From contig DAOVIC010000019.1 in assembly GCA_030671565.1 (NCBI GenBank), positions 1-15,425 on the forward strand: a stretch of 15,425 nt of DNA. Reading direction: 5' to 3'. The DNA is from Anaerohalosphaeraceae bacterium (lineage in GTDB: Bacteria; Planctomycetota; Phycisphaerae; Sedimentisphaerales; Anaerohalosphaeraceae). Shown here in pieces: positions 1-6,733 of the stretch. The translations under genes and the position numbers were made by a program. Position 1 is the stretch's first letter. Each line of letters begins with the position of its first letter. The notes under the pieces are model-generated. The model worked only from the letters and a program-made list of their open reading frames with translations. It was not told the DNA's origin and did not search any database.

Positions 1-71
1 AAAGCGACATACAAAATTCTAGCTCGTTGTTAATTCTGTTAAGGAGTTGATCATGTTACCTAGAAGAACGA

Positions 72-125
72 GACGCAATTGCGTCAAGTTTGACAGGCCT
101 CGACACTCCGAAGAGGAGCGAGGCC
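72..125 (+). repeat. Palindrome plus hairpin in the left-edge spacer
   Basis: Two structures lie back to back. The first is a perfect 14-bp palindrome, GACGCAATTGCGTC, at 72-85. The second is a hairpin at 96-125 with outer arms GGCCTCG/CGAGGCC and inner arms CTCC/GGAG. They precede the terminator at 131-173, so the leftmost ~170 bases read as the structured 3' end of a plus-strand transcript whose gene lies mostly outside the window. Plus-strand frames end in stops at 31-33 and 48-50. I cannot tell a coding tail from a small RNA. Confidence 0.5.
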
Positions 126-130
126 CACCG

Positions 131-173
131 GGGAAACAAAGAAAAACGCTTTCTTTGTTTTCCCTTTTTTTTT
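131..173 (+). terminator. Rho-independent terminator of an upstream gene
   Basis: The arm GGGAAACAAAGAAA (131-144) pairs with TTTCTTTGTTTTCCC (150-164), with one bulged T and a 5-nt loop. A run of nine T follows at 165-173. The T-run is on the plus strand, so this ends a transcript entering from the left edge rather than the minus-strand Memo gene that stops at 175. Confidence 0.75.
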
Positions 174-174
174 A

Positions 175-1047
175 TCAATAAATAATCGCAGCATACCCTA
201 CGCTTTCTTCACTGCTTTCGCCAAACTTTTTCTGCATAACTTCGCTGCTGTTCGTATGCGCCAGCAAAACACCCTTACTCTTTCCAAGCCCCTTAACAAC
301 CCCCGTAAGCACCGACACCGCACCGGGCCCGCACGCACTGCTATTTTCCAGCGCCGCTCTAAGCAGCCCTTCGCTCTCTAAACCCAACGCAAGATTTATA
401 AACTCGGCATCGTTCACATCCTTGGACCATTGGATCGCATCGGCTCCGATTCCCTGGGGACAATACCCATAACGTGGTCCATAGTGTGTCAAATCGCTCG
501 ATGCGATGCACACGATTCTCTTATCCGATTGTTTGATCACCTCAGCGACCTGTCCGCCAAGCAACATATCAAACCCCATACTCGGAACAATGACCGGAAC
601 GATTTTCGCACCGCTGAACAAGTGTTGAATAAACGGAACCTGCACCTCGATACTATGCTCACCCGCATGCGCGTTGCAATTCGCCTCGGCCCCGTTAAGA
701 GACGCAACCTTGCACGCCAGCTCCTCATCAATATCGACAACCCCCAACGGCGTAGCCCAGCCGCCCTTATCATAAACGACCGCCTCCCCGCCCCCATACC
801 TGTGCGACGCTCCGAATATTATAAACGTATCGACCTCGCCGTTAGCCTGTTTTATCGCCGAGAACACCAGCCCCGCCAGATCACCGCTAAACAACCAACC
901 AGCATGGGGAACAATCCCGCCAACGATCCGCTCCGGCAAGCCCCCCGGCACGTCATAGGCCCCAATACAATCGCTAATCTCCCCTAAACACTGTTTTTCG
1001 CTTCCGCCATAGAACTGACCGGCCACCACAGGTTTTCGAATATTCAT
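175..1047 (-). CDS. AmmeMemoRadiSam system protein B (Memo-like)
   Basis: A 290-aa protein of the MEMO1 / Memo-like family, structurally related to class III extradiol dioxygenases. All the usual pocket residues are visible: His48 in VPHAGW, His82 in GASHRYGG, the HAGEHSIEVQVPF block (127-139), Asp185 and His188 in SSDLTHYG, and Cys239 in SACGPG. The length is typical of the family. The start is supported by GGGAGATAAA directly before ATG. In bacteria this family often sits beside an AMMECR1-like protein and a radical SAM protein, the predicted 'AmmeMemoRadiSam' set. Neither partner is in this window, so here it stands alone, divergent from purE across an 89-bp gap. The biochemical role of the bacterial proteins is not settled. 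Likely cytoplasmic, as no signal peptide is seen. Family assignment is firm; function is open. Confidence 0.9.
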   Translation of the reverse strand: MNIRKPVVAGQFYGGSEKQCLGEISDCIGAYDVPGGLPERIVGGIVPHAGWLFSGDLAGLVFSAIKQANGEVDTFIIFGASHRYGGGEAVVYDKGGWATPLGVVDIDEELACKVASLNGAEANCNAHAGEHSIEVQVPFIQHLFSGAKIVPVIVPSMGFDMLLGGQVAEVIKQSDKRIVCIASSDLTHYGPRYGYCPQGIGADAIQWSKDVNDAEFINLALGLESEGLLRAALENSSACGPGAVSVLTGVVKGLGKSKGVLLAHTNSSEVMQKKFGESSEESVGYAAIIY

Positions 1048-1136
1048 TTTATCTCCCGCTTGCTATTGTTTCCCTTTACAGGTATCATATATCCAACTAA
1101 TTAAACTCTACATCAAATTTAATACAAGGGAAATTT

Positions 1137-1670
1137 ATGGCTTCCGATAAAACTTCTCAAATAGCAATAGTAATGGGGTCAGACAGTGACCTGCCAACAA
1201 TGCAGGCATGTATCGACCAACTCAAAGCTTTCGGCATTGACCCGATAGTACGTGTCATCTCCGCACACAGAACACCGGACGTCGCCGCTGATTTCGCATC
1301 CAACGCAGAAACCAACGGCATAAAGGTCATCATCGCAGCCGCAGGAATGGCAGCTCACTTAGCAGGAGCAATGGCAGCACAGTTCGCTCTGCCCGTCATC
1401 GGCGTACCAATGCAGGCATCGACCGGACCAAACGGTATGGATGCACTGCTTAGCACAGTACAAATGCCCCCAGGAGTTCCTGTAGCTACAGTTGCCATCG
1501 GAAAAGCCGGTGCAAAGAACGCCGCTGTCTTAGCTTTACAAATGCTGGCTATCGCGGACAAAAATATGAACAAAAAGATTCAGGAATTCAGAACTGCCCA
1601 GACAAAAGCAGTAATCGAAAAAGATAGAGCTCTTGGCAATGATAAAACCAAAATTGCTTTCGGTGGCTAA
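1137..1670 (+). CDS. purE: N5-carboxyaminoimidazole ribonucleotide mutase (PurE)
   Basis: This enzyme interconverts N5-CAIR and CAIR in de novo purine synthesis. Its 177 aa fit class I PurE (roughly 160-175 aa). The family signatures are present: [11 protein letters not shown] near the N terminus (CAIR/phosphate binding), the catalytic SAHRTP segment with its conserved His, [11 protein letters not shown], and [30 protein letters not shown] split over two conserved loops. The start is supported by AAGGGA six bases before ATG. No purK or other purine gene is adjacent, so it appears to be a single-gene unit divergent from the Memo-like gene. No convincing plus-strand terminator follows it; the spacer downstream holds several small hairpins instead. 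Confidence 0.97.
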   Translation: MASDKTSQIAIVMGSDSDLPTMQACIDQLKAFGIDPIVRVISAHRTPDVAADFASNAETNGIKVIIAAAGMAAHLAGAMAAQFALPVIGVPMQASTGPNGMDALLSTVQMPPGVPVATVAIGKAGAKNAAVLALQMLAIADKNMNKKIQEFRTAQTKAVIEKDRALGNDKTKIAFGG

Positions 1671-1719
1671 GCCATTAGAAACTTCTGGCGATTTTTGGTT
1701 GAACTCACCGGGTGGCAGC

Positions 1720-1799
1720 GTTTTGCGAAGCAAAGCGATGGTCATTACCATAACCCTGAAAGGGTTAAATATAACAGCTCAGGGCTAAGTCCGAAGGAC
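1720..1799. repeat. Row of short hairpins, three with a GAA loop
   Basis: Four consecutive stem-loops are readable: GTTTTGC-gaa-GCAAAGC (1720-1736, one G-T pair), ATGGT-catt-ACCAT (1738-1751), TAACCCT-gaa-AGGGTTA (1751-1767) and GTCC-gaa-GGAC (1789-1799). Three of the four share the triloop GAA. The block resembles a dispersed intergenic sequence I remember from PVC-group and Bacteroidetes genomes (CCCTGAAAGGG followed by CAGCTCAGGGC), but I cannot verify that here. Confidence 0.45.
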
Positions 1800-1885
1800 G
1801 CAACCATGGGTAATACCTGTATAAATCCACACCAACTTTGGCTATCACACCATCAATAATAAATAATCAATAGAAAATATAAAAT

Positions 1886-1920
1886 CAAAAAAGGCACGCC
1901 CCCCGCTTAGGAGTCGTGCC
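1886..1920 (-). terminator. Terminator of the ParA-CBM48 gene
   Basis: Read on the minus strand, GGCACG and CGTGCC (1893-1920) form the stem of a GC-rich hairpin. It is followed by six T and more T-rich sequence (plus-strand A-run at 1887-1892). It lies about 85 nt past the stop of the minus-strand gene, a normal place for its transcript to end. Confidence 0.75.
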
Positions 1921-2005
1921 CTCTATTAAATCAACCCATCTTCCTTACATGGTTTTCGTCTTGATAAGACGTACCTAACGATCACGCATCGATACAAATT
2001 CTATT

Positions 2006-3262
2006 CTAGTGGACTTCCAACACCGAGTTCAGCTCTCCAAACGGGTTCAACTCGGTCATTTCGTTATAAGGATCCTGCTGCCAGATACCGTCAACAACCA
2101 GGCGATAGCGATACTTACCCTTGGCCATCGGCAGTTTGATCTGCCAGGCACCGTTACCGCCGGACTTGCTAAGTGAGGTCTTCTCGGGCTGCCAGTTATT
2201 AAAATCGCCGGCGATCTGAACGTTCCTGGCCCTGGGATACAACGTCACGAACATAACAGCATCGTCAAGCTGACGCGTCCCGTAGAAATCTGCAATCTTA
2301 GCTTCAATATCCTTTTTCGCTGCAACCGGGGCGATCTCTTTGATAGGTGCGGCAACAACAACTTCTTTCACAGCCACCGTCTCAGGCTTTTTAACCTCGG
2401 GTTTTTCGACCGTCGCAAGCAGCTCTTCGGCGCTGGCGCTTATCGCATCGAGTTTCGACTGCAAGGTATTTACCAGCCCCGCACGATGCAAATGAGTATC
2501 GGTTCCGACAAGCTCTTCTGCCAACGCCTGGAAATCCTTGTGTCCCTTGCTGGCCGGGTCATACTCGGATATCGGCTGGCCGAGGCTCGCGGCCTCTTTC
2601 AGTTTCGTGTTAAAATTAACAACCGTTTTGAACATCTTTTCCGAGAAGTGTTTGCGAAGTTCGGAAAGTATCTCACGTCCCATCTTCGTGCGGATATCAT
2701 ACATACTCGGCAAAACCATAACATTAATATCCTGGGCACACTGCTTACACAAAACGTTAAGCGTCTCAAGCTGCTTGCTCAAACCATGCAGCGAGAAGTA
2801 GCCCATATCTACCGGCACGATCACATCGGTAGCCGCACGTATCGCATTGAACGTCAGCAACCCCACACTCGGCGGGCAGTCGATGACGACATAGTCATAA
2901 TCGCCTGCGGTTTTTTTGATTACGGATTTAAGGCAGTTCTCCCTGTCGGATATCCCGCTCATCTGCTGATCGAACGCCGCTAAGTCAATGCTCGACGGCG
3001 CAAGCTCGAACCCGTCTGATATTTGCCATAATATCTCCGACAAACGCAAGTCCTCACCTCGGCCGTGGCTGATTAAAATGTCATAGATACTCTGCTCGAT
3101 CTGCTCTTCGGGAACCGCAAGCCCAACGGCGCAATGGCTCTGTGGATCCATGTCCACAAGCAAAGTTTTCTTACCGAGGCCCGATAAGGCACTCGCCAGA
3201 TTCAGGGACACGGTGGTCTTGCCGCATCCGCCCTTTTGATTGATTACTGCTACTGTTCTCAT
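2006..3262 (-). CDS. ParA-family ATPase fused to a glycogen-binding (CBM48) domain
   Basis: A 418-aa protein in three parts. Residues 1 to about 255 are a ParA/Soj-type ATPase: deviant Walker A KGGCGKTT (10-17, with the signature first Lys), LLVDMDPQ (34-41), and the Walker B-like YVVIDCPPSVGLL (124-136). Residues ~256-325 are a linker, Val/Lys/Ala-rich from about 284. Residues ~337-418 are an early-set CBM48/AMPK-beta-like module, recognisable from GDFNNWQP (352-359), AWQIKLPMAKGKYRYRLVVDG within 372-392 and a closing NPFGELNSVLEV. ParA proteins dimerise on ATP and position DNA, chemoreceptors or other cargo; CBM48 modules bind alpha-glucans. No parB or parS-like site lies beside it, which argues against a simple chromosome-partition locus. 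Start supported by GGGAGATACC before ATG. It is transcribed alone. A role in placing glycogen or a glucan-linked cargo is inference. Confidence 0.9.
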   Translation of the reverse strand: MRTVAVINQKGGCGKTTVSLNLASALSGLGKKTLLVDMDPQSHCAVGLAVPEEQIEQSIYDILISHGRGEDLRLSEILWQISDGFELAPSSIDLAAFDQQMSGISDRENCLKSVIKKTAGDYDYVVIDCPPSVGLLTFNAIRAATDVIVPVDMGYFSLHGLSKQLETLNVLCKQCAQDINVMVLPSMYDIRTKMGREILSELRKHFSEKMFKTVVNFNTKLKEAASLGQPISEYDPASKGHKDFQALAEELVGTDTHLHRAGLVNTLQSKLDAISASAEELLATVEKPEVKKPETVAVKEVVVAAPIKEIAPVAAKKDIEAKIADFYGTRQLDDAVMFVTLYPRARNVQIAGDFNNWQPEKTSLSKSGGNGAWQIKLPMAKGKYRYRLVVDGIWQQDPYNEMTELNPFGELNSVLEVH

Positions 3263-3669
3263 GGTATCTCCCTATCACAATATTAACGCGATAGAATTTT
3301 TATTTACACAATCTCCTTAAAATTGTGGTTTACAATACTATTTTCGACGATTACTACGATAATCTTTAGGTTTTTATAGGACATTAGCAAAAAATCGCTC
3401 TTATCAGCACAAATACGGATGTATTTCGTGAAAAACTTGCAAAAACAGACCTGAAAACAGCCCCCGCCACCCAAAAAAATGCAAACCGACCTTAACAACC
3501 CTGATATTTGTTACAAAACTGAGAAATGAATCTAAAACGCAGGTAAAAGCAAAAATACGAGCTTTGTAAATTTTTTCAGCAATTATACGTTCAGTCGTGC
3601 CAATTTCTACCGATAATAGAAAGGAGATATTGGATTTCAGGAACGGATTAGAGATCAGGAGATAGAAAG
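3263..3669. other. Divergent intergenic region, no gene seen
   Basis: About 400 bp between the divergent ParA-like gene and the 60-aa protein. It must hold the promoters of both, but no -35/-10 pair is convincing. Visible structure includes CACAAT/ATTGTG arms flanking an AAGGAG (minus strand, about 3305-3326) and AAATAC-ggat-GTATTT (3412-3427). A minus-strand frame across 3304-3498 is open but starts at TTG without a ribosome site and has Cys-rich random-looking content, so I do not call it. Confidence 0.5.
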
Positions 3670-3852
3670 ATGACTGAAAAAGAGATCATGGGCTGGATGC
3701 GGGATCAGGTTAAACGGGACGGCTTCAAGGACGCTGCGACCCTGGCAGAGGAGTTCCTAAGAACACACAAGGTGACAAACGCCCTGGATCCGGACTTTTC
3801 GAGAACGCTCGATGCCGGGTTTAAAATCGCACAGGAAGTACACGGCTTCTAA
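3670..3852 (+). CDS. Small hypothetical protein, 60 aa
   Basis: I do not recognise the family. The frame has a good ribosome site (CAGGAGATAGAAAG just before ATG) and ends shortly before a strong terminator, so it looks like a complete single-gene unit. The product is soluble and mostly helical, with charged amphipathic stretches (MTEKEIMGWMRDQVKRDG, then AATLAEEFLRTHKV) and no cysteine or membrane segment. The size and the 'EKEIMGWMRDQ ... AEEFL' pattern would suit a small DNA- or protein-binding helical domain, but nothing specific can be claimed. It is divergent from the ParA-CBM48 gene and convergent with the transporter. Confidence 0.65.
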   Translation: MTEKEIMGWMRDQVKRDGFKDAATLAEEFLRTHKVTNALDPDFSRTLDAGFKIAQEVHGF

Positions 3853-3878
3853 AAGCACCCGGAAACAATTAAAACTAC

Positions 3879-3916
3879 AAAAGTCTTCGGCTTTGCAAAG
3901 AGGTCGGAGACTTTTT
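3879..3916. terminator. Bidirectional terminator between the 60-aa gene and the transporter
   Basis: Arms 3879-3891 and 3903-3915 form a 13-bp stem including two G-U pairs, starting AAAAGTCT and ending AGACTTTT, with a loop of about 11 nt. T-rich tails occur on both strands: five T at 3912-3916 on plus, TTTTGTAGTTTT on minus. It sits between convergent genes whose stops are at 3852 and 3929. Confidence 0.75.
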
Positions 3917-3928
3917 ACACGCGCACTT

Positions 3929-4837
3929 CTAATCGACCAGGCGGCTTTGACTCCAAATGCTCATACCGCAGCCGACCACAAGAACCATGCCGAAAACCCA
4001 CTGCAAACTGCTAAGCGTTTCGCCGAAAATAACGTTTGAAAAGGCAAGGACGCTAAAAGGCAGACCAAGCAAAACCATCGACGGGATCATCGCTCCGATA
4101 CGCTTGATCGAATAGTAATACAGCACATGGGCAAACGCGATACTAAGGAATCCCGAGACAACCACATAAAACCACGGCCAAGCCTCCATCTCCAAGCTCG
4201 CACCAATATCGCCGAACATAAAACACAAAACCCCAAGCCCGAAAACCGTGTAGATACTGATAACAGAAAATCCCGCACGAACGTCGATGTCCCTAAAAGC
4301 ACGCTTGACCGTTACAGTGTACACTGCCCACAAAAACGACGATACCAGGCAAAGCGATATCCCAATGACATTGCTCCCGGCTGCAAAACCTTCCCTGTTA
4401 ACCAGAACGCCCGCAACACCGGCTACACTAAGAACCATCCCCATCCAAAACCAAACGCTCTTTAAAAGAACACGTTCCTCGGAAAAGAAAATGAGCGAAA
4501 AACAGATCACCCAGATCATTGATGACTTTGACAACAGGCTCATAAACGCAGGCTCAATGTAATACAACCCAACAGCCCAGAAACTTTGCATCGCAATATT
4601 CGCCACAGCAGGCAGCAACGCCACCTTCCAAACTCGTCCGTCAAGACTACCATTGCGAAAGCTAATAAACAAAAACGGAAGCCACAACAAACACGCAGCA
4701 GCATACCGCAAAAAGTTCTGCGTCCAGAAATCCAGATACCCCGATAAATAACGAATTGCAATCGGACCAATCGTCCAAAAAGCAACTACCCCGATTATCG
4801 CAAGCGTCCCGAGCTTATCTATTTTCGGTGTCTTCAT
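3929..4837 (-). CDS. EamA/DMT-superfamily membrane transporter
   Basis: A 302-aa integral inner-membrane protein with about ten hydrophobic helices in two EamA repeats, the usual drug/metabolite transporter architecture and length. Typical features are the early FWTIGPIAIRYLSG segment in helix 1, a LRYAAACLLWLPFLF helix, the centre of repeat 1 at IEPAFMSLLSKSSMIWV, and in repeat 2 the helix ending HVLYYYSIKRIGA and the closing FGETLSSLQWVFGMVLVVGCG. The substrate cannot be read from sequence; the superfamily includes exporters of amino acids, nucleotides and other metabolites. Its ATG overlaps the stop of the 564-aa gene by one base (TGATG), and no separate ribosome site is obvious, so translation is probably coupled. 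The upstream partner is the only clue to its role. Confidence 0.9.
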   Translation of the reverse strand: MKTPKIDKLGTLAIIGVVAFWTIGPIAIRYLSGYLDFWTQNFLRYAAACLLWLPFLFISFRNGSLDGRVWKVALLPAVANIAMQSFWAVGLYYIEPAFMSLLSKSSMIWVICFSLIFFSEERVLLKSVWFWMGMVLSVAGVAGVLVNREGFAAGSNVIGISLCLVSSFLWAVYTVTVKRAFRDIDVRAGFSVISIYTVFGLGVLCFMFGDIGASLEMEAWPWFYVVVSGFLSIAFAHVLYYYSIKRIGAMIPSMVLLGLPFSVLAFSNVIFGETLSSLQWVFGMVLVVGCGMSIWSQSRLVD

Positions 4838-6531
4838 CAGATCACGATCTTCTTTTCAAAACCCTTACCCGACGAAAACTCAAAGCCTCTACCCTCAGCC
4901 GTTAAGGTGACCTTCTCACCTTCAACCTCGATCTCGATCTCCCCGCCCGGCTGTCTGCTCTTTATAACGTTCGCAAGAAAAAACGCCTTCTCAACCCCGT
5001 CGCCGGTATTAAAATTCGCAACCTCGTCCGGCTGAGCGAGCCGCTTGCCATCATAGATCGAGTTGTCCGTCATGCTCTGCAAATGCTTGTATACATCGCC
5101 TATGCTTTTGTCCTGTGCCATCTCGATCGAAACAGGGCTCCGCTCCATCGCCGCCTTTAAAAAAGGCTCCCAATCGCAAACAGACATATCACGATACGCA
5201 TACAAGGCAAGGTCAGCCGTCGTGTTTTTATCCCGCACGCTCTTGATATATTCGATTATTTCGCCCCTGCTCATCTCCGTGCTTATCGATATCGCCTCAC
5301 CCGTCTTTGAACCTGCCTTAAGCTCCGGCAATCTCGCCTGCAAATGCACAAAACCATGCAGTTCGTTTAAAAAATCTTCCGTCTCAGGCACAAAAGCCTT
5401 CAAATAACCCTGCAATTTCTTCTTATCCGCTTCTTTGCGAATATCAATATCCTCATACCGAACATACGCCATCATCTGCTCGACACAAAGCCTGTCAACA
5501 TGCTTAGAAACCGAAAAATCGTCCGCTGAAACATCGCCAAACAGCTTACCAAAAGTCTCATCGGAAATACGATAATTACTCCCGTGCTCGTAATGGAACA
5601 TCGTCTCAGCTTTGACAAACCTCGCCTCTCCGCGATGATGATTGCAAAACTGAAAATGCTTTTGATATTTCGAATGGAACCGCAAAAAATTAGCCACGAT
5701 CAGCGAATCCACATTTGTAGAAAGATACTCGTTTAGCTTTCCTGAAAACTTATCATAAGCGTTTTTGTCGATCGTCGCATCCCCAAGGCAGTGAACAAAG
5801 CCCGTGTTATGCGTCACGACCGTCACCTGCTCGTTTCGCAACGCACGCTGCGCTTTTTCGCTTATCGCCGTCCCGTTAAACCACATCGTCTTAGTAACGA
5901 TCCTGCGGTTGTTGCTAAGTACGCCGTCCTGCACATCGAAAAAATTCTGCGAGTGCAACGGCGTAAGCACCATGTAAATATCTTCCAGCGGTATTCCGCA
6001 AACAATAAACGCCGCCGCCGCATACAGCGTAGCAAGACTTACACACTCACCTGCGCCAACATCATACCCGTCCTTAAACCTAAACGCTGCCATAGCTTCG
6101 ACGGTTTCGGTCTTCCAGTAAGGAATGATATCGTTATCGTATTTATCAAGCCCGAAGTGACGCCGAATATCCACATCGAAGTAATACTTATCCCCCGTAT
6201 ACCCGAACAGCGCATTGCTCTCGGCGATTCTTTCAGGCGAAACAACATGCTCAAACCGCTTGAGTTCCTGCTCTTGATGAGTCAGCCCCCACGTATTAAG
6301 GTCAAGGTTAAACTCATACTCGTCCATAATAAACTGCTTCAGCCGCATCAGCTTTTTATACGGACTCTTGCCTTCGAGCCGTTTAAAGCACTCCGCCTCA
6401 CGCCACTTCCAGATAATAGGACTCATAATGTTTGCCAGCACAACGCTGTACATAAGCTCAGGAAATACGAATATCTCCATATCAGACAACGTTATCGCAG
6501 AACTATATTTTTCAAGCTGGTCTTTATTCAA
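4837..6531 (-). CDS. Uncharacterised protein with possible transglutaminase-like Cys/His core
   Basis: A 564-aa soluble protein I cannot place in a named family. The most conserved-looking stretch is 157-222: VGAGECVSLATLYAAAAF (Cys163), CGIPLEDIYMV, then TPLHSQNFFDVQDG (His193, Asp199) and NNRRIVTKTMWFNGT. A Gly-Glu-Cys at the start of a helix, followed about 30 residues later by a His on a beta strand, is how transglutaminase-like and papain-like folds present their Cys and His; this is inference from pattern only. The last ~35 residues (GEIEIEVEGEKVTL onwards) look beta-rich. No signal peptide. The start is TTG with only a weak GGGG upstream; the next in-frame ATG is at residue 18 and has no ribosome site. 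It is first in an operon with the EamA transporter, suggesting linked roles such as processing and export or import. Confidence 0.75.
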   Translation of the reverse strand: MNKDQLEKYSSAITLSDMEIFVFPELMYSVVLANIMSPIIWKWREAECFKRLEGKSPYKKLMRLKQFIMDEYEFNLDLNTWGLTHQEQELKRFEHVVSPERIAESNALFGYTGDKYYFDVDIRRHFGLDKYDNDIIPYWKTETVEAMAAFRFKDGYDVGAGECVSLATLYAAAAFIVCGIPLEDIYMVLTPLHSQNFFDVQDGVLSNNRRIVTKTMWFNGTAISEKAQRALRNEQVTVVTHNTGFVHCLGDATIDKNAYDKFSGKLNEYLSTNVDSLIVANFLRFHSKYQKHFQFCNHHRGEARFVKAETMFHYEHGSNYRISDETFGKLFGDVSADDFSVSKHVDRLCVEQMMAYVRYEDIDIRKEADKKKLQGYLKAFVPETEDFLNELHGFVHLQARLPELKAGSKTGEAISISTEMSRGEIIEYIKSVRDKNTTADLALYAYRDMSVCDWEPFLKAAMERSPVSIEMAQDKSIGDVYKHLQSMTDNSIYDGKRLAQPDEVANFNTGDGVEKAFFLANVIKSRQPGGEIEIEVEGEKVTLTAEGRGFEFSSGKGFEKKIVI

Positions 6532-6590
6532 TTACTCATAACCCCGAAAATTAGCCTGTAAACTGTTTAACATACTGCATACACAGGAGT

Positions 6591-6618
6591 ATTATACAAC
6601 AATAAAGACGCTGCTCAA
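6591..6618 (-). promoter_or_regulatory. Sigma-70-type promoter for the 564-aa protein operon
   Basis: On the minus strand a perfect TATAAT (6591-6596) is preceded by TTGAGC (6613-6618) with a 16-bp spacer. Transcription would start near 6584, giving a leader of about 50 nt before the TTG start at 6531. Confidence 0.55.
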
Positions 6619-6733
6619 AATGCTTATTCATTAAAAGTGTGGCTAATAATTCAGCGTTACTTGAATACAGCATACTCTATACCCAAAATAGAAATATCGT
6701 AAAAAACACGCATCCGCCCGGCCTTTTTTTGCC

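Larger units (their letters stand above)
1671..2005. other. Intergenic spacer with small hairpins, no gene
   Basis: No credible reading frame was found between purE and the ParA-like gene, which converge here. The left half (about 1720-1800) holds a row of short hairpins described separately. The right half holds the minus-strand terminator at 1886-1920 and a small hairpin, CGTCTT-gat-AAGACG, at 1957-1971. Confidence 0.6.

Noticed and set aside
53..181. Plus-strand 42-codon frame with a good AAGGAG site at 41-46
   Set aside because: Its second half is the hairpin at 96-125 and the terminator at 131-173; transcription should stop before its own stop codon at 179-181. Kept as a possibility only.
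430..987. Plus-strand 185-codon frame opposite the Memo-like gene
   Set aside because: Antisense shadow of a clearly recognised family protein.
3304..3498. Minus-strand 64-codon frame upstream of the ParA-like gene
   Set aside because: TTG start with no ribosome site, low-complexity Cys/Phe/Gly start, and it occupies the likely promoter region.
5791..6561. Plus-strand 256-codon frame opposite the 564-aa gene
   Set aside because: Arg/His/Ile-rich shadow of a real gene with its own promoter; no ribosome site.
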